This document shows, in pieces, positions 13,001 through 22,375 of a DNA stretch of 64,000 nt (position 1 is the stretch's first letter; every line of letters begins with the position of its first letter). A program made the translations under genes and the position numbers. The notes beneath the pieces were generated by a model, which saw only the letters and a list, made by a program, of their open reading frames with translations, did not search any database and was not told where the DNA came from. The DNA comes from Phyllostachys edulis. Lineage: Eukaryota > Streptophyta > Magnoliopsida > Poales > Poaceae. The DNA lies in NCBI GenBank assembly GCA_036346405.1, contig CM070563.1, positions 33,531,298 through 33,595,297 of the forward strand. Direction: 5' to 3'.

Positions 13001-15921
13001 AGTTTCGATATTCTATTGAATGTAATGTTTTAAATTACTTACAGCTCCCCAGATATGTGCTGGGCTCAGGCAGCTAACCGATTAATGGAGAAGGTCTGTA
13101 TGAGATAATTTATTATTTAATTTAGCTCATGTGTTTTGGCCCAATGAGCTTGATGTGTGATGTGTAATATATTTTTGTAACAGGTGGAGGATGAAATGGA
13201 CATTCTAGGAGATGCCCCCATATTTTATTTACCACGCAAAAGGCTAATTCTGACCACTCAGTTAATTCAGCAACTTCTCCCTGCTATACCAGCATCTATT
13301 CTTAAGGCACAAGCTGTATCAGTGTATGAAAGTGCAACATATACTGTTGCTAAGTTGACTATAGGGGATGCATGCAGCATGGCTTCATTCTCATCTGGGG
13401 GCACTGGCGCTCTCATAAATAGTGGGAATAAGTAAGTACCTGTTAATTGAAATTTTGTGCCAGTCACATGGTTGGTTAGTTCTTTTTGTGCGTCATAGAC
13501 AGCTTTAACCGGCATTTAGCTCAAAATTTTCCTAAGATGTGTACTATCCTTGACCAGGTCATCTGAACAAATTAAAATTACTGAGAAAATGGAAGACAAA
13601 TTCTTGAAGGCTGTGGAATTCTTTGTTGGAAGATTAAAAAAAATGGAAAATGACTTTGTGAGGTGCGTGCAATCATTATGTCCTGATTCTTAATTGCCAA
13701 TTGCTAATTTTCTCTGTAATATCCTTGCGTGTGCTTTGTTCATGTTCAATATACTTATTATGTGATTACCATTCTCTTTTTGCCGAAAGGGTTAGTATGG
13801 GCTTTTTGTGCTTGTAACAATTCCATTATAAAGGATGGTGCGAACTTAAACAAGGCAGCAGTGTCATTTCAACATGCCAATATTGTGCCTTTTGATGTGT
13901 AATTCATTTACATAATTTTCGTTTCACCTGTGAGCCTTGTTTATTGGGGAGATGCTCTGGATAATGGTTATGCCACATTCCCATCCCAATTTAATAAGCA
14001 AATCCTTATTTCCTTGGGTATAATGGTTAATGCCCTGGATACTTGGTTGCGACAATTTACTGGATACTGTTACGGACTCGATTCACTTATGAAATCAGAT
14101 TTTAGGTGTATTGAATATATTTCTGAATTGATATTGCCTTAATAAAGATGCTGAAGCCCATAATTTACCGAAAGGGAATATAAAATTTTTATATGATATC
14201 AACAGGAAACGCAACTAAACCAAGTTGTGACGATGTGATAAAATGTTTGACATGCTGCAGATTTAGGTGGGTGCTTACGTAAGAATTCTATTGAATTCAG
14301 ATGATTTAAAAAATTGTTCTCAACTAAACTTTTGTCCTATTGATTCCAGTGATCTTATGGTTCAGATAAACCAATGTTGAGAACATTTTGCTTGATTATT
14401 TGGTGATGTAATGAGAGGACCATATAATTCTTGAGATGATCCTTTGGTGCTAATGAATGTATCGTTAGGCGAGATAATCAATCTGTTCATGAAAATTCTT
14501 TGTATTATTATTTTTAAATGAAAATGTCTTCAGTTGGTAGGATGACATGGAATTATGTAAAGAAGCATTTGAGGGAATTTTGCTTCATGATCACTTCTTT
14601 TTAAAGGTGCAAAGGCTACAGGGTCTCAGAAAGTACGAGCATCTGACGTTGTTGACTCATTTCAATGGTTACTGACTTTCTGGACGAAAATCCTGTTGAG
14701 AAATGTCCCTTTTTGCAGAAGGGTTAATAGCATTTTGGGTTTGCCTAATCAAATAACAGCTGTGACATGACATATTATATTTTAATTAAATGTACTACCT
14801 CCGATTGCAAATATAAGTCATCCTAGAATCCATGCTGGTCAAACATTTTTAGGTTTGACTATCATTATATAAAGAATTACCTAGATTGACAATATGAAAT
14901 TGATATTACTAGATCCATCATGCAATTATTTTTATTTGAAAACAACATATTTTTCATAAATATTGATTGTCAAAATGTCATCTTGGAGACCGCGCTAATG
15001 TCGAAAATGACTTATATTTGCAATCGGATGGAGTTTATATATTTTATTTTTTGAAGTTATACATGAAAAATTAAGAATCACAGCAACTCAGCATCAGTTT
15101 TGGTACATTCAGTCTTTTAAAAATAGGGAAAAGGTATCACCGAACTTGAAAAAAGCTGCACCTTTTGTAGTCTTTTTCCAGATCTGTACGGTCACCGTCT
15201 TCTATGAAAGTCACAGGCAATTGCTACCTTTGTGGAGTGCTTTCCATGCTAATACCTGATATTAGTGATATACCAATGGGTAATGAGGGTTCTTCATTTG
15301 ATTTGAAGGACAATTACTTCTGTTCCTGTATAATTAACTGAACATGTGAATGGATTTAAAATTTTCCTTATGCCCTTTTTGTGTGTTTTAGCCATTCTAC
15401 AGCTAACTTTTGTCAATCTGACTCCTGAAACTGTAATGGTCCTGCAAATTAATTCTACTGATGCTACAAAAATGTTGGTTAACCTTGCTGATTATATATA
15501 TATATTTTCATTTATTGAGGCTATTTCCTTTTATTTTTCCACTTCATGTCCCTGGATTGATGATCACCAAGTCATGTCAAAATGAGTCTGATGTTAATTT
15601 TCTTATCTCATTCGTTAGTCGTGCATCTTCTGAAAAGCACAAGATCTTTTATCGCAGTGACACTTAAAGATCTGATTTGCCCTTTGCAGCTTGAACAAGA
15701 GGGCTTCAATGCTAGATGTACAATTGGACTGCCAAGATTTGGAGAGAGTTTCTATTGTGAACCGGCTGGGGAGGTTCCATGGCCGGAATCATTATGCAGT
15801 TGGAGTTGAGGGTTCATCAACTTCTGAACTTGCCCCTCGTAGAATATTTCCTGATAGACATGTGATGTCTTTTACAGTACCTGGGAATCTTCCTGAAGGG
15901 GTGTCCTGTTTGTCACTCTAG
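7050..15921 (+). CDS. Large Gln/Asn/Ser-rich plant protein, 'dentin sialophosphoprotein-like' family, 1,535 aa, seven coding exons
   Basis: Coding exons: 7050-9248, 9372-9499, 11254-12900, 13045-13093, 13184-13431, 13558-13662, 15690-15921. All introns are GT-AG and the lengths sum to 4,608 bp, an open frame ending in TAG. The N-terminus has MWQQQMLYKQLQEFQRQQQ, a Q-rich, helix-prone stretch. Residues about 60-1,290 are low-complexity and rich in S, N, Q and G, so probably disordered. A basic RRPKKRKFK near residue 1,296 could be a nuclear signal. The last 240 residues look folded and conserved: WAQAANRLMEKVEDE, KRLILTTQLIQQLL, RLKKMENDF, KRASMLDVQLDCQDLERVS and NRLGRFHGR. I recall matching blocks in Arabidopsis proteins of this label; their biochemical role is unknown, and the label does not imply a tooth-protein function. 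A nuclear scaffold or regulatory role is inference. An alternative last exon (acceptor near 15,950) cannot be excluded. Confidence 0.85.
9500..11253 (+). other. Host-gene intron enlarged by a mobile element
   Basis: The donor AACAAG|gtaatt at 9,500 and acceptor cttctgtag ending at 11,253 restore a Ser codon (AG+T) across the junction. About 1.1 kb of the 1.75-kb intron is the long-TIR element at 9,904-11,029. The remaining flanks are ordinary T-rich intron. Confidence 0.85.
9904..11029. mobile_element. Pack-MULE-like element with ~97-bp terminal inverted repeats inside the host intron
   Basis: The left end (aaaattggctatagaatact onward) and the reverse complement of the right end (aaaattggctacaggacact onward) match over about 97 bp. 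Shared blocks are acttttgtgt, ttagacaccc/ttggacacct, aaaatcgtgtcttggcc and aaatttgtgg. A second copy of the left repeat lies in direct orientation at about 10,037-10,150. Between the repeats, 10,190-10,850 is strongly GC-rich and codon-like, unlike the T-rich intron, as if carrying captured host exons. No transposase is encoded, so it would need help in trans. I could not find a clear 9-bp target duplication, so MULE membership is inference from TIR length and cargo. Confidence 0.65.
13663..15689 (+). other. Last intron of the host gene (about 2.0 kb)
   Basis: The donor GTGAG|gtgcgt and acceptor cctttgcag restore a Ser codon (AG+C) and keep the frame into the final exon. The intron carries a Stowaway-like MITE at 14,795-15,033. 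The rest is AT-rich with no coding support. Confidence 0.8.
14795..15033. mobile_element. Stowaway-like MITE
   Basis: The ends ctacctccgattgcaaatat and, reversed, ctccatccgattgcaaatat form about 23-bp inverted repeats. They resemble the CTCCCTCCG start of Stowaway (Tc1/mariner) elements. The left flank is TA; the right flank is TTTATA, so the expected TA duplication is imperfect. Length is 239 bp, AT-rich, non-coding and typical of the class. Confidence 0.7.
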
Positions 15922-16350
15922 ATCATTAACTCATTCATTGGTTTTGAACAGCTCCGATCACCTTGGATTGCACCCTGTAATTTTCGGGTGGCATTCATCA
16001 TGCAATGCATCGTTTTTCATACACAAAGATGAAACCCAAGGGAGGTTGTTTGCAAAACTGCAATCAACAGAAGTTGAAGAATCCGAGGGATGTCATAGCT
16101 GTACCAGCCGATCAACTCAGTGCTGGGTGTTGTTGTTTCTCCCTTAATAGTATAGGTCCCTGTATATTGTGAAAGTAAGGAAAAAGCTTTGGATCTCGCA
16201 TCATTTTTCTGATCGAGAATAGCATTAGCTTTGTCATATTTTGTTAGAAAAAGTCAATGCTTACTAGTTCGGTACATCTAGCGAACTACAATCGCTATTT
16301 GCCGTCATCTATTTATCCGTAATGAAATGCTGGCGAGTTCTATGGGGAAA
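15922..16350 (+). other. Probable 3' UTR of the host gene
   Basis: Sequence following the TAG at 15,919-15,921. It still has mixed composition and exon-like words up to about 16,140, then becomes AT-rich. No canonical AATAAA was seen before about 16,350; a taatgaaatg near 16,319 is a weak candidate. The end is approximate. Confidence 0.4.
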
Positions 16351-17254
16351 ACTCTGTTTACTTAAAGGCAGTCTTGTTCATTTTATGCTGTTAGCTAGTG
16401 TCCAGTCCAGCTGACACCTTTGATCACTAATGTATTTTGTGAAAGCATTCCTTGAACAGGTGAGGAGGTGAACAAGGGCTTGGCAACCCTGTGCCGGGGA
16501 CTTTCTGTTTTTTTTTTGTGTTAAAATGTATATAAAATTTTTGGAAGGTAAACTTTTGCTTTCCTTCTTTAAATTATTGTAATTTAGCAGCTGCCGCAGA
16601 GTGGAAGTTGATAGGAAGTGTTTGAAGCTGTCTGTTGATTCTGTTCTCCTGTTCGATTGGGCTGAAGAAAACAAGTTATCTGTCATAATAAAGCTATATA
16701 TAAGCATTTTGGCAAAGAAAAAAAAAAATCTTTTATCACTGATTAGGTGCTGAAACCGCAGATTCGTGATATATTTCTTATATAAAGTTGGTTGCAAAAT
16801 CGCAATTTGGACTACGGAAAATTTCCTTAGGCAAGCCATGTGGCTCAGTGAAAAAAATTTTGCCGAGATTTCGCCGGTTACCATCGGTAACAGTGTTACC
16901 GGCGGTAGCTGTAGGAATTCAAATTGGCCAAAAAAAATTCGGTTTTCATAATTTTTGTCAAAAAAAATCGAATTTGTTTGAATTTGATTTTTTTAATTTA
17001 AAATACCAAAATTTCAAAAAAAATTCAAAAGTTTGGCGAGTTTTCCGATTTTCGGCGAAAACCGATCTTACCGGCCCCTTCGGTAAAAAAATTGTAACCG
17101 ATAAGTTTTTCCCTGATGTGGCTAACAAGAATGATCAAACAAGGACCAGGAGTGCAGGTTAAGTTCTCTCTCTGTTTTTTTCGGTCTATTTTCATATTTT
17201 ACCCCACGAACTTAAGTATGGTAAATTTGAATCCCCTACTGTTAGTTCCTTCTT
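16351..17254. other. Non-coding, repeat-derived sequence
   Basis: Contains homopolymer A/T tracts and, at about 16,860-17,100, a patch rich in ccggttacc, gttaccggcgg and cggttttc words resembling repeated DNA of grasses. I cannot place it in a family. No gene was seen. Confidence 0.35.
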
Positions 17255-17355
17255 TAGGCATGTTTGGGTTGCAGGTATTTTGTAGAAATTTTAAATAGAA
17301 CAACTCACTTCCAACAATAATTAACAAAAATTTCCATGTTCCAAACATGGCCTAA
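17255..17355. mobile_element. Small MITE-like element
   Basis: The ends taggcatgtttgg and ccaaacatggccta are imperfect inverted repeats about 100 bp apart, the GTTTGG/CCAAAC type common to Tourist and hAT MITEs of grasses. The target duplication is unclear. Confidence 0.4.
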
Positions 17356-17390
17356 TGTAGGTCTTACATCTTTATTATGTAATTCTATTT

Positions 17391-17918
17391 TTCATATACC
17401 ACTTAAATCGTATGATAATATGATGATAAGATACACCAAAATGAGTTTCATGAAAGTCCACTTTTTATAGTAAAATGTGTATATACTTTTTATATATAAA
17501 AAGGTATATAACAAAAATAAATGGATTTTTTTAATCAAGTTATATATATATATATATATATATATACCTGTTTAAATACTCTTGGGTGTATGTACTCCTA
17601 CTTCCAATATATCACTTAAACGAATATATTATACTTTTTATCACTTTCAAGATACTTAAATATCAATTATAAGATACTTCAATGCGACTTGATTTTTTTA
17701 AAAACTAATTGGAGCCTTTTATTTTTTTCATATATAAAAGAAGTATATACACAAATTTTGCTATAAAAAGTGAACTTTAATGAAATTTTTCATGGAACTC
17801 ACTTTGAAGTATGTTATAATCATTATTGGACTATGCTCAAATTGATAAAAGAGGTATCATCATACAATTTAAGTGGTATATGAAAAGCGAGTACGTACTC
17901 CCAAGAGTACCATACCAT

Positions 17919-17996
<78 letters not shown>

Positions 17997-18235
17997 TACT
18001 TAAATACCAATTATAAGATACTCCAATGCGACTTGATTGAAAAATTTTCATTAGAGCCTTTTGTTTTTTTTGTATATATCCTTTTTCATATATAAAAGAA
18101 GTATATACATAGAATTTGCTATAAAAACTGGATTTTAATGAAATTTTTCATGGAACTCACTTTGGGGTATCTTATAATCATTATTAGAGTACGCTCAAAT
18201 AGATAAAGAGATATCATCATACGGTTTAAATGGTA
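17391..18235. repeat. Inverted and tandemly duplicated AT-rich repeat cluster (MITE-like)
   Basis: A unit containing tataagata, catggaactcacttt, gctataaaaa and catatataaaagaagtatata occurs at about 17,660-17,882 and again at 17,998-18,235 in the same direction. A diverged reverse-complement copy lies at about 17,391-17,510. The inverted arrangement suggests a foldback or MITE that then duplicated. A (TA)13 tract (17,540-17,566) and the CA array lie between copies. A Pack-MULE-like element later inserted at its right edge. Confidence 0.55.
17922..17994. repeat. (CA)36 microsatellite
   Basis: An uninterrupted dinucleotide run of about 73 bp. Reading frames across it give only alternating His-Thr or Val-Cys and are not genes. 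Confidence 0.98.
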
Positions 18236-18244
18236 TATAAGAAA

Positions 18245-19694
18245 GGAACAAGTCCATATTACACCCCTGAACTATGGCCTGAGTCCAAAAAACACCCTGA
18301 ATTACAAAATCGTTCACTTTACACCCCTAAACTATTGAAATCAGAGCAAATCACCCCCTCGCCCTAAACCACCCCGGTTTTGGATGATGTGGCATCCACG
18401 CTGGCACGGTTTCGCCTTGTCATAGCTGATGTGCACAGAGAACAGGGTGGACCGAGTTCATGCACGGGTGCACGTGGACTAAGCCATGGCCGGGCCCACT
18501 TGGCAGTCAAAGGAGGGGAGAATTAAAAGGGGCTACAGGAGATCCAAAACCGAGCCAGCAGTGAGGCTATGGGCGCGCCGCGGCTCGGCCTCGCCACGGG
18601 AGGAGGCCTTGGCACCAGGCAAGCGGTGTGGGGCGCCCAGAGCGTGGCGGCCTCAAGGGCACTAATGACGAGGACGGCGGTCTTTGTGGAGAGCGGCGAC
18701 ACGGCGAAAAGGCGATGGCGCGGTGCTCGGGCCATGTCTTGGCGCTCGGCGGTGGAGTGGCGCGGAGGAGGAGGCACGCGCATGAGCTTCGCCTGGCCGA
18801 GGAGGCCGGCCAGTGGTGTCGAGTCTGGGGTGGCTGAATCGTGGGCAGGCGTGGCGGAGGCGAGGAGAAGAGGCGGCGGTGGAAGTCCTTGGCGGCGAGG
18901 AGGACCAATGGAGGTGGGAAGGGCTTCCTCGGGCCTTGGGGCACCTCGTGACGGTCGTCTGGGGCGTGCTCATCTGAGCGGCCGAACAGTGTGGCGAGGG
19001 CAACATGGCAGGCGGCAGACTACAGCAGGCTTCGACCGGCTCGGCTTTAGCGCCTCCATGGCGGCCTAGCACTTGGCCTTCTCCATCTCGACTGCGGCCA
19101 TAGCCTCCCTCTGCTGGCGAGCCTCCTCCGGCCATCGCCTCCTCCAGCTTCATCAGCTGCATCTCCTTGGTGTCGAGCGTGGATACGTCGAGGTTATCGC
19201 CGAAGTCCATGGAGGGGAAGCGCATGCTCTGGCCGAATTCGAGGTCGCCGCCCCTGCTCGCCTCCCTCAGCTCTGCCATGCTCCCGTTCTACCATGTGCA
19301 GCGTGCTCCGGAGGATACGGAGGCAAGTGCGTGCGCTGGAGGATGACGGCAAGCCATATTCCTCTCCACCCTCATCGCCAAGCCACTCGTGCGAGAGCGG
19401 GACTGAACCGGGTCAAGGCGGGAGCCAGGGAAGAGCAGCCGGAGGTGGGAGCCGGGTAAGAAGCAAATGGATGGGAGGAAGAAGAAGCACACATGAAGGT
19501 GCTGACATGAAAGTGCTGACGAGGCAAAATAGTGCCAGCGTGGATGCCATGTAGGGAAAAACCACCTGGTTTTGGCTTGAGGGGGTTATTTGATCTGGTT
19601 TTGACAATTGAGGGGTGTAAAGTGAACGGTTTTGTACTTCAGGGTGTTTTTTGGACTCGGATCATAGTTCAGGGGTGTAATATAGACTTGTTCC
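18245..19694. mobile_element. Pack-MULE-like element, complete, with 9-bp target duplication
   Basis: The element begins ggaacaagtccatattacac and ends with the matching inverted sequence ...gacttgttcc. The inverted repeats span 18,245-18,407 and 19,532-19,694 (about 163 bp each, high identity with small differences). The direct 9-bp TATAAGAAA flanks it on both sides (18,236-18,244 and 19,695-19,703), the target-site size of Mutator-like elements. The interior (18,540-19,500) is strongly GC-rich with coding-like composition but no transposase, the signature of a Pack-MULE that captured host gene pieces. It must be mobilised by an autonomous MULE. Confidence 0.88.
18662..19279 (-). CDS. Possible captured gene fragment inside the Pack-MULE-like element
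   Basis: A 205-codon minus-strand frame begins MAELREASRGGDLEFGQSM and continues through FPSMDFGDNLDVSTLDTKEM and LMKLEEAMA. These first ~55 residues have the look of a real protein (acidic, mixed composition). After that the translation turns into Pro/Ser/Arg-rich sequence typical of GC-rich DNA read out of frame. The first part may be a captured exon of an unrecognised host gene, fused to other GC-rich DNA. I do not recognise the parent gene. No promoter or splice evidence. Confidence 0.3.
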   Translation of the reverse strand: MAELREASRGGDLEFGQSMRFPSMDFGDNLDVSTLDTKEMQLMKLEEAMAGGGSPAEGGYGRSRDGEGQVLGRHGGAKAEPVEACCSLPPAMLPSPHCSAAQMSTPQTTVTRCPKARGSPSHLHWSSSPPRTSTAASSPRLRHACPRFSHPRLDTTGRPPRPGEAHARASSSAPLHRRAPRHGPSTAPSPFRRVAALHKDRRPRH

Positions 19695-19703
19695 TATAAG
19701 AAA

Positions 19704-20690
19704 TGGGAGTAGGTACTCCTATCTTCTTCCTTCAGTACCGCCAGCCCACCATTGCTTGTCTTTGGATCATCGCGCCGACCATCGCGCCCGTCTGCGTCAC
19801 CGTCGTGCGCTCCTGCCTCGTGCACCACCTCCCCGGCCACCCGGCCTGTGCTCTCGGCCTCGCCTCTAGCCCTTCTCTCTCCCCGCTGGGCCCTCGGCCG
19901 CCGTGTCGCTGTGCTCCATCAGGTCGTTAGGCGCCCGTGTCCGCTTCTTCCTCTGCGCTCACGACACCGCCTCATTGCTGTCGCATTGCTTGCTTGTCTT
20001 TGCTTTCGCCGTTAGGCCCTTGGCCGCTTTCGCCTTAGCGTCGTTGCCGCCATGCCACTGCGTCGCCGTGCTCCACTGCGCTGCACCGCTCTTCCTCGGT
20101 GCTCATGACGTCGCCTCCACCGACGTCGCGCTGCCTCGGCGTCGTCATAGGTCACCCTCAGCTGCCTCGAACTGACGCCGAAGCCGACGCCCTCGGCTCG
20201 CCTCGGCGCCATCTCGGCCTCGACATCACCGCCTTGCTGCTAGCCAGCGCCGCCTCGCTTTCAACTCTGCTCTCTGCCTCTCGCGTTGCCGAGCCGTCAT
20301 CGCCTACCATGCCGCCTCTGCCTCTGCTTTCTCCTCCTCTCTGCGACACGCGCACCGCGCGCACGACTCGGCCTCGCCCTTGGTCGTCTTGCCGCGTGCA
20401 TCTTGTTGCATGGCGTGCCACCTTCTTGTATTTGTTAGGATTGGAGATACGGTGGCATTTTTACTTAGGGGTATTTTAGGGTAATCAACATGTTTCAGAC
20501 GGAGAGTCCTCGTCAAACACTTTGGCCAGACACCATGAGGGAAGGAGGGTAACGACATTGGCATTTTCCGAACAAATTTTGCAAAGCAGTGATATGGACC
20601 AAATTAGCCAAAAAAAAGTGACATAGACCGAAAATGCAATTGAAGCAGTGGCATGAATTGAAATTACCGAACTGAAAAAGGATATGGTCT
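19704..20690. other. GC-rich repeat-like region, no supported gene
   Basis: From about 19,730 to 20,420 the sequence is rich in cgtc, gcctcg and ccgcc words and gives overlapping long frames on both strands, as random GC-rich DNA does. It ends in a T-poor segment (about 20,575-20,690: gatatggacc, gacatagaccgaaaatgc, agtggcatgaattg) that looks like the end of a repetitive element. No matching left end was found, so the family is unknown. Confidence 0.4.
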
Positions 20691-21779
20691 GTCAGTTTCT
20701 ACTTGACCACACAGCAAACAAGAAATACTCCCTTGCAACTGGGCGTGGTGGAATGGCTTGACGCCGGGTCGACCAGAGAGTTAATGGGGTCGTGGGCTCG
20801 TGGCCTCTGTTGCCCCTTGAATTTCATGGGCCGGGCCACCGACCTTGGGAGCAATAATTTTCGGAGTGGGCCAGAGAGTCAATTTGCCGACCTGCCCCGT
20901 TGGATCCATACTTGCCAGTCCTCTTCTACAACTATTTTGTCAACTGGATTTTCTTTTGGAAAACCTGCCATAAAAATAATTTTATCTTTAGAGGAATTTC
21001 AGATGAATTTAGCTGGAATTTCAAATGTTACAATTCAATTCCCATAGGAATCCAGGAAAATTCCCACTTTCCAAACAGGACCCTACGGATTTGTGATTTC
21101 AGAAGAGGAGGTTTGACAATTTGTCAGTAGCTGCATGATTCAAGTACCGTTAGTACTATAGCTAACAGATCTATGAGCTCCACTAATGCAACGTAGTATA
21201 CGCATAAAACGATTGACAAATACTACTTTCATCTAAATGAACATGACAATCTCTGAACAAATAAGTTAACATCCGTGCACATCTATAGAATATGTTAACG
21301 AAAGAAGTTAGCCTTCTCTGAAGGCAATTAGACATTTCAATGATAAACCCTATCAATAGCAACCTTGCCATTAGGCCAATTGTTGACAAAGAAACATATC
21401 ATGCGACGCCTTGAACTTAAAATAATATTTGACACTGGAAGGAATCAAGTAAAGATAGTCCATCAGTCAGAAACAGGAAATAGCAGGACTTTGCCATCTG
21501 TGCACTAGAAAGACACATACCAGTATGTACCGGCAGGCTGCAGTGCAGAAGCTTGCGTAGGGAAGAATGATGTCATTGATGTCGCATTTAAACACCTTCC
21601 TGAACTGTATTAGCTCGAGCTAGACCATGAAGAAGCCAATATTAATCAACAGAAAAAATCACATCACCGTACTTTCTTGGCATAATTTGAAAGTTCATTT
21701 GCTGATAGCCTAATAACATTTTCGGTAACAATTGCACCATCGGGCTGCTGTAGATCACATCGAGATTCTGGAATTTTTT
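20691..21779. other. Non-coding intergenic sequence
   Basis: No gene was recognised. A ccaaacaggaccct end near 21,073 resembles the terminus of a small MITE (GTTTGG type). The rest is AT-rich. Confidence 0.35.
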
Positions 21780-22120
21780 ATAATAATATTATTTAAAAAA
21801 AATACAAAAATAAATAGTCGTTTTTTTAAACAAAAATAGGTTATTGTCTGTATTTGAAATGACAAAATTGTCATACCGCCATTCTAATTGGCGACAGTAG
21901 CACTGTTTTTTTTTTGTATTTTTGTACTGTTTTTTTTTCTGACCACTCCACTCTAGCGTCCAAACCACTACACAGCACTAACCAACTAAACTACCACCAT
22001 CAATGGCGCTACTGGCGAAGGCAATGGTGGTGGTTATAGAAACAAGATAAGTTACACATTATAATTAGACGCACGACGTAATAAGAAACAAAATAGTCAA
22101 TAATAAGAATCAATATTCCA

Positions 22121-22291
22121 GCACAACGTCATCACATAGTTTGTCGACAAATCACGTTAATATTACAAAACATTTCAGCACAACATTATCACATAGTTTG
22201 TCGACAAATCACAATGATGTTACAAAATATTCTAGCACAACGTCATCACATAGTTTGTCGACAAATCACAATGACATTACAAAACATTCAA
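22121..22291. repeat. Three tandem copies of a 57-bp unit
   Basis: gcacaacgtcatcacatagt starts copies at about 22,121, 22,178 (gcacaacatt variant) and 22,235. Each continues ttgtcgacaaatcac and ends in attacaaaa or ttacaaaa. Copies differ at few positions. There is no spacer variation, so it is not a CRISPR array. It is probably a subterminal repeat of the adjacent MULE. Confidence 0.85.
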
Positions 22292-22375
22292 CACAACATA
22301 TTTAGACAAGACAAACCATTCCAGTGGTCGTGACCTCAACATCTGCCATGTTGACCACCATGGTGCCCGCCTTGA

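Noticed and set aside
13930..14142. 70-codon frame in the last host intron
   Set aside because: Lies between a good donor and acceptor that keep the host frame; no coding support.
17826..18095. Frames with long His-Thr or Val-Cys repeats
   Set aside because: Simple translation of the (CA)36 microsatellite.
19752..20479. Overlapping long frames on both strands
   Set aside because: All three frames on both strands stay open because of GC-rich composition; no recognisable motif.
22121..22291. CRISPR-like array
   Set aside because: Only three contiguous tandem copies without variable spacers, in plant DNA.
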